A stretch of DNA of 64,000 nucleotides from assembly GCF_009733845.1 (NCBI RefSeq), contig NZ_WNXZ01000005.1, positions 248,001 to 312,000 on the forward strand. Reading direction: 5' to 3'. The notes under the pieces were generated by a model. That model saw only the letters and a list, made by a program, of their open reading frames with translations, searched no databases and was not told the origin of the DNA. This stretch comes from Pseudactinotalea terrae (lineage in GTDB: Bacteria > Actinomycetota > Actinomycetes > Actinomycetales > Beutenbergiaceae). Shown piece after piece: positions 17,304 to 26,126 of the stretch (positions within the stretch are counted from its first letter, which is position 1; every line of letters begins with the position of its first letter). The translations under genes were made by a program, and so were the position numbers.

Positions 17304-18763
17304 CGCTCCCGCAACCGAGCCCGCTGCCGATCGAGGGCCTTGCCGATCACCTCAGCGCCGCACGCTGGTTCGGCGGCAAGGGGCGGCCGTTCGAGGTGAC
17401 ATCGGTGAACCGGGTCGCCGAGATCCCCACCACCGCCGAGCCGCGGGTGGTGATCGACGTCGTCGAGGTGACCTACACCGACGGCGCCGAGCCTGCCGTC
17501 GAGCGGTACCAGCTGCCGCTGTCGCTGTACGCGCACCCGCAGGAGCGGCTGAACCACGCCTTCATCAGCTGGCACAGAGAAGGCACAGCGGAGACGTCAG
17601 ATGAGGCCGACGACTCCTGGCGGCACACCTACGACGCGATCCACGACCGCGAGGCCATGGCCGCCTGGCTGGCGGCGTTCGCCGCCGTGACTCCCCAGGG
17701 CGAGGAACGCCTCGCCGAACCAGGCGCGAGCGGTCTGGTGCTGCGCCGGCTGCCCGGGCACGAGCTCGACGAGACGGCGGTGTCGTCGCCGTTCTCGGGC
17801 GAGCAGTCGAACTCCTCGGTGATGTTCGGCGACGACGCCCTGATGAAGGTGTTCCGCAAGCTCACCCCGGGCGTCAATCCCGACATCGAGATCCACGAGG
17901 TGCTCACGCGCGCCGGTTCCGACCACGTGGCCGCGCTGTACGGCTGGGCGGAGCTGGTCTCGAAGGAGGGCGTGCTGCAGCTCGCACTGCTGCAGCAGTT
18001 CCTGCGGACCGCGAGCGACGGCTTCGAGCTCGCGCTCGCATCCGTACGAAGCCTGTTCGCCGACGCCGTGGTGAACCCGGATGGCGAGCTGATGGCCGAG
18101 TCGGCCGGCGCCGACTTCGCCGACGAGGCGCACCGGCTGGGCGTCGCGCTCGCCGAGGTGCACGCGACCATGGCCACGCACTTCGGGACCGAGCCGCTGG
18201 CCGGGCGCGACCTCACGGAGCTGGCCGAACGGATGATGGCGCGGCTGGACGAGGCGGTCGCGGTGGTCCCTCAGCTGGCCGCGCATCGGGGCCGGCTGCG
18301 TGAGACCTTCAGCGGCGTCACCCAGCTCCCGGGCGTCCAGCGCCAGCGCATCCACGGTGACCTGCACCTCGGTCAGACGCTGCGCACCGTGGTGGGCTGG
18401 AAGCTGGTCGACTTCGAGGGCGAACCGGCGAAGCCGCTGGCCGACCGTCGCCAGCCGGACTCCCCCTGGCGCGACGTGGCAGGCATGTTGCGCTCCTTCG
18501 ACTACGCGGCCAACGCCGTCGTGATGACCGCCGTGAGCGCGGACGGCGACATCGACGAGCACCGCACCGAGCTCGCCCGCGCCTGGGCCGACCGCAACGG
18601 CCGCGCCTTTCTGGCCGGCTACCTGGGCGACCGCGAGCTCACGCCCGACGAGGACACGCTGCTGCGTGCCTACGTCGCCGACAAGGCCGTGTACGAAGCG
18701 GTCTACGAGGCCCGCAACCGCCCCGGCTGGCTGCCGATCCCCCTGGCCGCCCTGGAGAGGTGA
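17300..18763 (+). CDS. mak: Maltokinase (Pep2/Mak-type phosphotransferase)
   Basis: This 487-residue protein phosphorylates maltose to maltose-1-phosphate with ATP. It has an N-terminal cap domain with [15 protein letters not shown], then [21 protein letters not shown] (glycine-rich loop and ATP lysine). The kinase catalytic loop reads [12 protein letters not shown], and [16 protein letters not shown] is the metal-binding segment of the aminoglycoside-phosphotransferase fold. Translation is coupled to treS by an ATGA overlap, fitting the TreS:Mak complex known from mycobacteria. The product feeds GlgE-type alpha-glucan synthesis where that enzyme is present. Confidence 0.93.
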   Translation: MTLPQPSPLPIEGLADHLSAARWFGGKGRPFEVTSVNRVAEIPTTAEPRVVIDVVEVTYTDGAEPAVERYQLPLSLYAHPQERLNHAFISWHREGTAETSDEADDSWRHTYDAIHDREAMAAWLAAFAAVTPQGEERLAEPGASGLVLRRLPGHELDETAVSSPFSGEQSNSSVMFGDDALMKVFRKLTPGVNPDIEIHEVLTRAGSDHVAALYGWAELVSKEGVLQLALLQQFLRTASDGFELALASVRSLFADAVVNPDGELMAESAGADFADEAHRLGVALAEVHATMATHFGTEPLAGRDLTELAERMMARLDEAVAVVPQLAAHRGRLRETFSGVTQLPGVQRQRIHGDLHLGQTLRTVVGWKLVDFEGEPAKPLADRRQPDSPWRDVAGMLRSFDYAANAVVMTAVSADGDIDEHRTELARAWADRNGRAFLAGYLGDRELTPDEDTLLRAYVADKAVYEAVYEARNRPGWLPIPLAALER

Positions 18764-18778
18764 CCTCCACCTCCTGAA

Positions 18779-18878
18779 GCGGCCCGGGGGATGTGTGCGC
18801 GGCGATGGCTGGGCCTGGCGGGAGCCGCGAGGAACGAGCGGCGGATGGATCTCGCCGCGCACATATCCCCCGGGGCGC
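18779..18878. repeat. Long imperfect inverted repeat (27-base arms)
   Basis: Arms at 18779-18805 and 18852-18878 pair at 25 of 27 positions (core GGGGGAT-TGTGCGCGGCGA and its complement), with a 46-base GC-rich interior. It lies in the 210-base gap between the convergent maltokinase and nuclease genes, just before a separate perfect terminator hairpin. No open frame of interest crosses it. It could be an additional terminator, a processed RNA structure or a miniature mobile element. Confidence 0.6.
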
Positions 18879-18905
18879 GATACGGCAGCGAGCCTCAAGA
18901 GCGAG

Positions 18906-18938
18906 GAAGGGCGGGTGGTCAATGACCACCCGCCCTTC
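18906..18938. terminator. Bidirectional terminator between mak and the secreted nuclease gene
   Basis: GAAGGGCGGGTGGTCA (18906-18921) and its exact complement (18923-18938) form a perfect 16-bp inverted repeat with one central base. In RNA this would be about 14 pairs with a small loop. It serves the convergent genes ending at 18763 (plus) and 18974 (minus). Confidence 0.8.
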
Positions 18939-18973
18939 ATCGCGTCACCCCCTGCGAGCGACCGCCGTCAGCC

Positions 18974-21900
18974 TCACGGCCACGGCCACCACGGGAAGAG
19001 CAGCTTCAGCAGCCCCCAGAGCCACTTCACGAACTCCTTCCACGGCTCCCACGGGTCCGGGGTATCGACGCCGATCGTGACGTCGAAGGTCCCGGTCGCC
19101 GACACGTTGCCGGCGAGGTCGTGGGCGTTGTACTTGATCATGTAGTCACCGTCCGGCAGCTCCACGGTGGCCGTGTGGGTGCCGGTGAGGGCCCCGTTCA
19201 TCGGCGACTGCGTGCTGCGGACGAGCGCGCCGTCCTGGTAGATGTTCGCGACGATCCGGCTGAGGCCGACGTCGTCGGTCGCATCCACCTGGATGGTCAG
19301 CGTCTCGAACGGACCCGCAGTGCTCGGCGAGACCAGCGTGACCACGGGGCGCGTCGTGTCGAGGTCGGCGTCCTCGATGCTGATCACCCTCGAGTAGACG
19401 ACGCCGTTGACCGCGTCGCTGATCTCGAGCACCACGTTACCGGCGAGGTCGTCGGGGATCGTGGCGCGGACCTGGGCCCGACCGACCTCGTCGGTCGTGT
19501 CGACCACCGCCGTGTCGACGGCGGCCGTCCCGATCTGCTGGCCGTCCAGCGTGACGCTGACCTCGGTGGGCTTGACCACGTCACCCGAGAACGCGAGCGA
19601 CGAGAGGTCGAGCGCGAGCTCGTCGCCCGGGGCGAAGGTCGCCGCCGGGTCGGAGACCCAGCTGACGCCCACGGCCCGCTGGACCACGTCCGGCGATGCC
19701 GTGCCGAACTCGGCCATGTAGTCGACCATCGCGACCAGGTCGCTCTGACCCGAGTCCTGAGTGCTCGACCCCTGCGCCAGGGTGCCGAAGTTGTCACCCC
19801 CGGAGGCCAGGAACGAGTTGACCACGACCGTGTACTGACCGGCCTCCTCGATCGGCTCGCCGTTCAGCGACATCTCGACGATCCGCTCGCCTGCTGGGGC
19901 ATCCGGGTCGTAGATGTAGCGGAAGCCGGCGGAGACACCCAGTCGCAGGAACGGCCGCGACGCGGTGTCCGGCTGCCACTGCTCCTCGAGGACCTGCGCG
20001 AGCTGGGCACCGGTGAGAACGGTGGTGACCAGCGTGTTGGCGAACGGCTGGACGATCGCGGCCTCACGGTAGGTGAGCACGCCGTCGCCCTCGTCTCCCG
20101 AGGCGGCATAGGTCATGTCCGCCCGCAGCCCGCCCGGGTTCATCAGCGCGAGCTGTGCATCCGGGTTGGTCCGCTGGGCCGCCCAGAGCTGGACGTCCGC
20201 GACGAAGTTGCCGAGCGTGGACTCACCACCGCGGTTCTCGGAGCCGTCGGACTGCACGGCTCGGTCGAAGTCGCCGGTGATCTCGCCCAGCGGCACCGCG
20301 CCGAGCTCCTCGGCGACATCCACCGCTGCATCGACGATCGCCTGCACCTCGGGGTCGCCCGCGCAGTAGGTCTCCCGCGGGATCGGCGGGGTCGCACGGC
20401 TGTCACCAGGAACGGGGACCATGTCCACGTTCTCAGCGGTGGCGGCAGTGACGTCGCCGGTCGCGCGGTCGACGGTCAGCGCCAGTGCGCCCAGGCTCTC
20501 GCCGTACTGGCCGGTCTGGGTGACCCACATGCCGTCCGCGTCGTGCAGGTAGGCCGTGTGCGTGTGACCCGAGATGATCGCGTCGATGTTCTCGTCCGCG
20601 CCGGCGACCATGTCGCCGTACGGCGTGCCATCGGCACTGTCCAGCTCGGCGCCGGGGGCGCCGTCGTGCACGAGGACCACGATCACGTCGGCCTCACCGT
20701 TGGCGTCGTCCCCGTCGGAGAGCTGCGCCGAGTAGGCGTTGACCGCCTCACCCATGTCGCTGAAGACCAGGCCCTCGATGCCCGCCGGGGAGACCAGTGC
20801 AGGCATCTCCTCGGTGATGGCGCCGATGAAGCCGACCGAGATCCCGTCGACGTCGACGATCGTGTACGGGTCGTACACGGGCTCACCGTTGGCGTCCACG
20901 ATGTTCGCGGCCACGTACGGCCAGCTCGACGCCGGGATGACCCGGTCGTTGACATCGGTCTGGCCCTTGTCGAACTCGTGGTTGCCGAAGGCCGAGACGT
21001 CCAGACCGATGTGGTTGAGCACGTCGATCGTGGGCTGGTCGTCCTGGATGAAGGACGTGAAGGTGGACGCCCCGATGTTGTCTCCCGCTGACAGGAAGAG
21101 CGTGTTCGGGTTGGCCTGCCGGTAGGTGTCGACCGTGCACGCGAGCACGGCGGCCCCGGCGGACTGGCCGTCAGCCTCGATGCGACCGTGGAAGTCGTTG
21201 ATCGAGAGCAGGTTGATGTCCACGGTGGGCGTGACCTCGTCCGGCACGTCGATGCCGACGATGATCGGGTCGTGGTCGGATGCCCGGTACTGCGACCCGG
21301 GCTCGACGTGCTCGCTGGCGAAGTAGTTGAGACGTGAGTACTCCGCGAGCACCGACTCGGCCGAGTTGATGCTCCACACGTCGACACCGGTCACCCGGTC
21401 GGCGGCCGAGGCGTTCGCGAACACATGGTCGAGCGATCCGACCTTGCCCGAGAACACATAGGTCGTCTCGTCGGTGTTGAGGTTGCTGTAGCCGGCGCCC
21501 TCGATCGCGACGACCGGGTTCTCGGCGCCGTAGGAGTTGAAGTCACCGAGGAGGAAGATGTCCTCGATGCCGGCGTCGTCGGCGACCTGCTGAGCGAACG
21601 CGGTCACCGCGTCGGCCTGAGCCACGCGGTCGGCGTCGAAGCAGCCCTCCGGCAGATCGCCGCAGTCACCACCCTTGGACTTGAAGTGGTTCGTGATCGC
21701 GAGGAACGTGTAGTCGGTCCCGGCCACCGTGAACGCCTGCGCCAACGGCTCGCGAGCGTTGTTGAAGGGCACGGACCCGACCAGCACCACCGACTCCCCG
21801 GCGAGGCTGACGCTCGCGGGCTTGTAGATGAACGCGTTGCGGATCACATCCTGCTCCGCGAGATCCGGGAGCACGGCCGGTGACGGGGCGAACGCCCAGG

Positions 21901-23632
21901 TGCCGGCACCGGCGTCGGCGTTGAGAGCGTCGACCAGCGAGGCCAGCGCCACGTCACGGTCCTGCCCGAACTTCGCTGAGTTCTCGATCTCCTCGAGCGA
22001 GACCACGTCGGCGTCGAGACCGTTGATGGCCGCGACGATCTTGTCCTCCTGACGCTGCAGGTTCGCCTCGTCCCAGGCGCCACGGGCGTCGCAGCCGCCG
22101 CTCACCGTGAGGGGGTTGCCCTCACGGTCGGTGTACGGCTCGCAGCCGGCCAGGTCGACCCCGAGCGTGGTGAAGTAGTTCAGCACGTTGAAGGTCGTGA
22201 TCGTGATGTCGCCGCCGACAGCCTCGGGTGCCGCGTTCGCAGCCTGGGTGTTGCCCCCAGCGACGACCACCACGTGGTCTCCGTTGCCGGTGACCGGTGC
22301 GGTGGGCTGGAAGTTCCACTGGAACCGGTAGTCCAGGACCACGGGAGCAACGAAGTCCAGCACCGCGCCGGTGCGGATGTCCGGGTTGCCGGTGAGGTAG
22401 GGGACCTGGGCGTCGAACGGGGTGCGCGCCGAGTTGCCGTCGTCGAGCGTGATCGCGCGGGCGGCGTTGTCCGCTGCGATCGCGTCGAACTCGGGCGTAC
22501 CCGGGAGCGCCACGTCGGTCTCCTGGACGAGCGGGCCGTCGAGCCCGAGCCCCACCGAGCCGAATCGCGTGTCGCCCCAGCCACCGAGGGCGTAGGTGTC
22601 GGAGACCGCGTAACGGTCAGCCGGAGCCACCAGCATGCCCTCGAAGATCTCGCGCCCGGCGTCGTCCGCCGGGATCGCGAAGTCCGGCACCGGGACGACC
22701 GGCTCGAAGGCCTCGGTCAGCTGGGTGACGCCCCCCGATCCGACACTCAACTCCGTGAGCCCGTTGAACTCGACGACCTCGCCCGTGACCTGGACGTGCT
22801 CGCCGATCTGCACGGATCCGACCGTGGCGGCCGAGTACACGAAGATGCCGTCCGAGGCTGTGCGGCTCGCATCGGTGTCGCCACCGGAGCCCGCCGTCTG
22901 GATGTAGTAGCCGTCGAACCCGCCGCTCGGGTAGACCGCCGTGACAACGCCGGTGGTCGTGACCGTCTGACCGACCAGCGGCGAGGCGTCGCCGGTGCCC
23001 TGGATCTGTGCGATGGTCACCGATTCCGGGTCAGGATCGGGGTCCGGGTCGGGGTCGGGGTCGGTATCACCGCTGTTGAGTACGCCGAAGCTGTGCTCGG
23101 CTGGGCCGATCCAGACACCGTCGACCTTCTGCAGGGACTGCCCGACGGGCGTGCTGCCCGGCTGCTCGACGCCGATGTCGGTGCTGGTCAGCCCGTCAGC
23201 GGGACCGCCGACCGCGACGAGCTCGCCCTCGTAGGAGAGGAACTCGACGAGGTTCCCGCCGAGATCGACGAGCGCGACGCCGTCGGGAGATCCGTTCTGG
23301 ATGCCGTTCACGGGGTACTCGGCGACGGCCACACCGGCCTCGCCCACCACCCCGGACAGCGTGCTGGTGCTGTACGGCGCACCGTTGCTGCCGTTGTAGA
23401 GGACGAGGCTCCAGCCGCTCAGGTCGGTACCGACCGGCGCCTGGATCTCGATGGCCTCGCCGGCGTCGGTGCCGTCGTTGTCGTAGTGGATCTCGCTGAT
23501 GAAGATGTCGCCATCGGTGGTGACGGCGAACGACGGTGCGGACATGAGTCCGAAGGCTGCGAGCGATAAGGCTGTCGCACCTGCGATGGTGCGTGCGCCA
23601 CGTCGGGATGGCGATGCTGCGGAGGGGGACAT
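18974..23632 (-). CDS. Secreted ExeM/NucH-type nuclease fused to a 5'-nucleotidase, giant multidomain protein
   Basis: This protein of about 1552 residues is exported by a signal peptide (SRRGARTIAGATALSLAAFG, cleavage after SAPSFA, about 36). Rough domains: lamin-tail-like 36-150; a (DP)n linker about 189-202; an OB-like NucH region 205-330; an endonuclease/exonuclease/phosphatase domain 465-790 (TFNVLNYF, SLEEIENS, LLGDFNSYG, ASDHDPI); a metallophosphoesterase 800-1080 (INDFHGR, SAGDNIGAS, GNHEFDKG, ISGHTHTAY); and a 5'-nucleotidase C-terminal domain about 1110-1290. Ig-like modules follow, ending at about 1520, then a Trp-rich tail. It probably degrades extracellular DNA and nucleotides for phosphate and nucleosides. 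The ATG at 23632 has a GAAAGG ribosome site. The last Ig module matches the GH2 protein at 58-62.7 kb. Confidence 0.92.
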   Translation of the reverse strand: MSPSAASPSRRGARTIAGATALSLAAFGLMSAPSFAVTTDGDIFISEIHYDNDGTDAGEAIEIQAPVGTDLSGWSLVLYNGSNGAPYSTSTLSGVVGEAGVAVAEYPVNGIQNGSPDGVALVDLGGNLVEFLSYEGELVAVGGPADGLTSTDIGVEQPGSTPVGQSLQKVDGVWIGPAEHSFGVLNSGDTDPDPDPDPDPDPESVTIAQIQGTGDASPLVGQTVTTTGVVTAVYPSGGFDGYYIQTAGSGGDTDASRTASDGIFVYSAATVGSVQIGEHVQVTGEVVEFNGLTELSVGSGGVTQLTEAFEPVVPVPDFAIPADDAGREIFEGMLVAPADRYAVSDTYALGGWGDTRFGSVGLGLDGPLVQETDVALPGTPEFDAIAADNAARAITLDDGNSARTPFDAQVPYLTGNPDIRTGAVLDFVAPVVLDYRFQWNFQPTAPVTGNGDHVVVVAGGNTQAANAAPEAVGGDITITTFNVLNYFTTLGVDLAGCEPYTDREGNPLTVSGGCDARGAWDEANLQRQEDKIVAAINGLDADVVSLEEIENSAKFGQDRDVALASLVDALNADAGAGTWAFAPSPAVLPDLAEQDVIRNAFIYKPASVSLAGESVVLVGSVPFNNAREPLAQAFTVAGTDYTFLAITNHFKSKGGDCGDLPEGCFDADRVAQADAVTAFAQQVADDAGIEDIFLLGDFNSYGAENPVVAIEGAGYSNLNTDETTYVFSGKVGSLDHVFANASAADRVTGVDVWSINSAESVLAEYSRLNYFASEHVEPGSQYRASDHDPIIVGIDVPDEVTPTVDINLLSINDFHGRIEADGQSAGAAVLACTVDTYRQANPNTLFLSAGDNIGASTFTSFIQDDQPTIDVLNHIGLDVSAFGNHEFDKGQTDVNDRVIPASSWPYVAANIVDANGEPVYDPYTIVDVDGISVGFIGAITEEMPALVSPAGIEGLVFSDMGEAVNAYSAQLSDGDDANGEADVIVVLVHDGAPGAELDSADGTPYGDMVAGADENIDAIISGHTHTAYLHDADGMWVTQTGQYGESLGALALTVDRATGDVTAATAENVDMVPVPGDSRATPPIPRETYCAGDPEVQAIVDAAVDVAEELGAVPLGEITGDFDRAVQSDGSENRGGESTLGNFVADVQLWAAQRTNPDAQLALMNPGGLRADMTYAASGDEGDGVLTYREAAIVQPFANTLVTTVLTGAQLAQVLEEQWQPDTASRPFLRLGVSAGFRYIYDPDAPAGERIVEMSLNGEPIEEAGQYTVVVNSFLASGGDNFGTLAQGSSTQDSGQSDLVAMVDYMAEFGTASPDVVQRAVGVSWVSDPAATFAPGDELALDLSSLAFSGDVVKPTEVSVTLDGQQIGTAAVDTAVVDTTDEVGRAQVRATIPDDLAGNVVLEISDAVNGVVYSRVISIEDADLDTTRPVVTLVSPSTAGPFETLTIQVDATDDVGLSRIVANIYQDGALVRSTQSPMNGALTGTHTATVELPDGDYMIKYNAHDLAGNVSATGTFDVTIGVDTPDPWEPWKEFVKWLWGLLKLLFPWWPWP

Positions 23633-23715
23633 TCGTGACCCTTTCGGGGGTGTGATCCAGGACACGGGAGCCCCGACCGTAGCGGCTCGAGGACACCTCT
23701 GGGGGTCGATTCGGT

Positions 23716-23772
23716 GACGAACGTGAAACATTCGTCCAACGCACGTCATCGGCACGGAACGTTCGTCCATCG
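23716..23772 (-). promoter_or_regulatory. Repeated TTCGTCC motifs upstream of the secreted nuclease gene
   Basis: Upstream of the ATG at 23632, two similar 17-mers lie at 23725-23741 (GAAACATTCGTCCAACG) and 23756-23772 (GGAACGTTCGTCCATCG), 31 bases apart. GACGAA (23716-23721) and TTCGTC (23731-23736) form an inverted repeat. These look like regulator sites in the upstream region of the nuclease gene. The regulator is unknown. Confidence 0.35.
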
Positions 23773-23838
23773 TTCAACTCGTGTCACTTTTGCCACGGCC
23801 CTGAGGTGCCGACGAGCGATCCGCGCGGCAGAGGTGAC

Positions 23839-24855
23839 TCAGCGTCGCGTGTGGATGTGGCCCTCGGCCTTCATCGAACGGATCGCGCGGGAAAGCCTCT
23901 TCGCGTCGCGCGTCTGAGCGCTCGCCGCCCGAGCGTCGGATCTCGCAGCCTGGCGCGCCGCCTCGCGGCGCAGCGTGTGCCACGACGCCAGCCGGCGCTC
24001 GGGCACCTCGCCGGCGTCGACCGCAGCGACTACGGCGCATCCCGGCTCGTCGACGTGGAGGCAGTCACGGAAGCGGCACCCCCGCGCCAGCTCCTCGACG
24101 TCCGCGAACGTGGCAGCGACCGCCTCCTGCGTCGCCACCAGCCCGATCGACCGCACACCAGGGGTGTCGATCAGCCAGCGCCCCTCGGGAAGCGCGATCA
24201 GCTCGCGGTGCGTGGTGGTGTGCATGCCACGACCGTCCCCCCGCACCTCACCGGTGGTCATCACCTGCTCACCCGCGAGCGCGTTGACGAGCGTCGACTT
24301 GCCGGCTCCCGATGGACCGACCAGCACGAGCGTGCGCACCTCCGCGAGCGCAGCGAGCAGCGCGAGCATCCCGGCGCCGGTGCCGGCCGACACCGCCAGC
24401 ACCTCCACCCCGGGCGCGACGGCGGCCGCCTCCTCGAGCCACCGGTCGGTGTCGTCGACGAGGTCGGTCTTGGTCAGCACGATCACGGGTGTCGCGCCCG
24501 AGCGCCAGGCGATCGTGACCATCCGCTCGATGCGGCCCAGGGACGGCTCCGGCTCGAGGTGCTCGGCGATCAGCACCATGTCCACGTTCGCCGCGATCAC
24601 CTGCACGAGCGATGTCTTGCCCGCCGTGTCCCGCACGAGCTCCGAGGTGCGCGGCATGATCAGGGTGAGATCGCCGTCGTGCATCACGCGGTCTCCCACC
24701 GCAGGGACGACGGGCTCACCTCCCGACATCGGGAGCGTGCCGTCGCGGTCGGTGTGCACGAGAACGCTCCCGCGCCCAGGGACAGCAGCGTCACCGTCCG
24801 GGACGAGCCGGACGGCGCCCTTGTCCACACGCGAGACGCGCCACATCGAGGTCAT
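23839..24855 (-). CDS. rsgA: RsgA/YjeQ-type ribosome-assembly GTPase
   Basis: This 338-residue protein has a circularly permuted GTPase: G4 TKTD comes first, then the G1 P-loop LVGPSGAGKSTLVNALAG and G3 DTPGVRSIG. An N-terminal OB-like domain (about 1-80) precedes it. A zinc-binding C-terminus reads CRFRDCLHVDEPGC. RsgA promotes late maturation of the 30S subunit and is cytoplasmic. The ATG at 24855 (MTSMWRVSRVDKGAV) was chosen because upstream codons run through a repeat-rich intergenic segment. The C-terminus is Arg/Ala-rich (QAARSDARAASAQTRDAKRL), as in many actinobacterial forms. Confidence 0.92.
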   Translation of the reverse strand: MTSMWRVSRVDKGAVRLVPDGDAAVPGRGSVLVHTDRDGTLPMSGGEPVVPAVGDRVMHDGDLTLIMPRTSELVRDTAGKTSLVQVIAANVDMVLIAEHLEPEPSLGRIERMVTIAWRSGATPVIVLTKTDLVDDTDRWLEEAAAVAPGVEVLAVSAGTGAGMLALLAALAEVRTLVLVGPSGAGKSTLVNALAGEQVMTTGEVRGDGRGMHTTTHRELIALPEGRWLIDTPGVRSIGLVATQEAVAATFADVEELARGCRFRDCLHVDEPGCAVVAAVDAGEVPERRLASWHTLRREAARQAARSDARAASAQTRDAKRLSRAIRSMKAEGHIHTRR

Positions 24856-24935
24856 CACGATCCACGGTAGGCGCGCACCGCAACTGAAATTCGGGGCATG
24901 GCGGCCCGGGTGGAAGGTGCCGCGCGCTCCGCGGC

Positions 24936-25021
24936 GTGGCAGTTCCCACCACGATGTCACTTCCGCAACGCCCAGCCCACCATGACGTTGCACTTCCGAT
25001 CACAGTGTCACTTCCGCAACG
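24936..25021. repeat. Intergenic tandem repeat of two 35-mers with paired CACTTCCG motifs
   Basis: Two 35-base copies, 24936-24970 and 24987-25021, match at 29 of 35 positions and share TGTCACTTCCGCAACG exactly. Each holds two half-motifs (C-A-G/C-TTCC) 18 bases apart, at 24940/24958 and 24991/25009, so the period is 51 bases. The block fills most of the 199-base gap between the epimerase stop and the rsgA start. Confidence 0.7.
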
Positions 25022-25054
25022 TCGCGGGCGAGCACCGCCGCCCCGTGCGCCTCC

Positions 25055-26041
25055 TCAGCCTTCCCAGGCATCGAGCAGCGCGACCTCCTCGGCGCGCGTC
25101 AAGCCGGCGCGGCGGTCGCGGTCGAAGCCGAGGGTGCGCTCGTCGGTGAGCGCCTCGTCGATCATCCGTTGGTAGGGGCGCCAGCCGAGACCGGCATCGC
25201 GAGCTCGCTGCGAGGGTCGCGTGACCGTCAGCTCGTGGCCCGCCGGCAGCCAGAACGGCAGCGAGCGCGGACCCATGAAGTAGCTGACACCCTGGGCGAG
25301 GAGCCAGTCGGGAGCAGCGGTGACCACCCGGCCGCTGTGGCCGGCGGCCGTCCGCGCCTGCGCAGCAAGATCCGTGAAGGCGATCGGCTCGCCGTAGGTG
25401 TCGTACACGCCGTGTTGCGCCGGGTCCGCGCCGACCTTCACGAGCCAGGCGGCGAGATCGGCCGCGCTGATCGTCTGGACCTGGGCGTCGCCGAGATCCG
25501 GCAGCAGCACGGCCCCAACCCCCGCTCGGGCGAAGGCGGCCGGGTAGTAGCCGAACCGGTCGGAGCCGTCGCCGCGGCCACCGATGAGCCCGGCACGGGC
25601 GATCACCGCGCGGTCGCCGAGGCCGGTGGTGACGATCTGCTCGCACGCGACCTTGGCCGCCGCGTACTGCTCCGGCTCGGCGGTGTCGCCCTCCAGCGGG
25701 TCGTGGACCGGATCCGTCTCGTCACCGTCAGGGTCCTGGGTCGCCCGGTACACCGACCCGGAGGAGACGTAGACCCACCGGGCGGCCCGGGCTCCGAGCG
25801 CAGCGACCGCCGAGCGCACCAGGCCCGGCTGCCAGGCGACGTCGAGCACGAGATCCCAGTCGCGGTCGAGCACGCCCTCGTACGCACCCGCCTCGGCACG
25901 ATCCGCGCGAACGAGCGTCACGCCGTCGGGCACGGCGGCAGTGCCGCGCGCGAGTGCCGTGACCTCGTGACCCTGCGCGACCGCCGCCTTGGCGATCTCC
26001 CCGCCGAGCCAGCCGGTCCCGCCCAGCAGCAACACGTCCAT
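25055..26041 (-). CDS. NAD-dependent epimerase/dehydratase (atypical SDR)
   Basis: This 328-residue protein has an N-terminal Rossmann motif, MDVLLLGGTGWLGGEIA, and then WVYVSSGSVYR; the active-site YxxxK is probably YAAAKVACE. Near 175, GRGDGSDRFGYYPAAFARAG is typical of the RNA-binding/epimerase-like extended SDR group. The substrate is unknown. The ATG at 26041 gives a start right at the nucleotide-binding strand; longer frames add unrelated residues. It lies on the same strand as purL, which ends upstream at 26127, but with no clear functional link. Confidence 0.85.
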   Translation of the reverse strand: MDVLLLGGTGWLGGEIAKAAVAQGHEVTALARGTAAVPDGVTLVRADRAEAGAYEGVLDRDWDLVLDVAWQPGLVRSAVAALGARAARWVYVSSGSVYRATQDPDGDETDPVHDPLEGDTAEPEQYAAAKVACEQIVTTGLGDRAVIARAGLIGGRGDGSDRFGYYPAAFARAGVGAVLLPDLGDAQVQTISAADLAAWLVKVGADPAQHGVYDTYGEPIAFTDLAAQARTAAGHSGRVVTAAPDWLLAQGVSYFMGPRSLPFWLPAGHELTVTRPSQRARDAGLGWRPYQRMIDEALTDERTLGFDRDRRAGLTRAEEVALLDAWEG

Positions 26042-26126
26042 CGCCCCACCCTGCCACGCACGCCTGCCGGGCACGGGGATCTCGAGCCGGCGAGAGCTCA
26101 CCGACCCGTCAGTGGCAGCCGGAGGG

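Noticed and set aside
19121..21091. A 656-codon plus-strand open frame opposite the secreted nuclease
   Set aside because: The minus strand carries clear nuclease and nucleotidase motifs here; the plus frame is low-complexity Arg/Val/Asp/His.
23716..23772. PHO box upstream of the nuclease gene
   Set aside because: The TCAC-type repeats are 9 and not 11 bases apart and do not match the actinobacterial GTTCACC pattern well enough.
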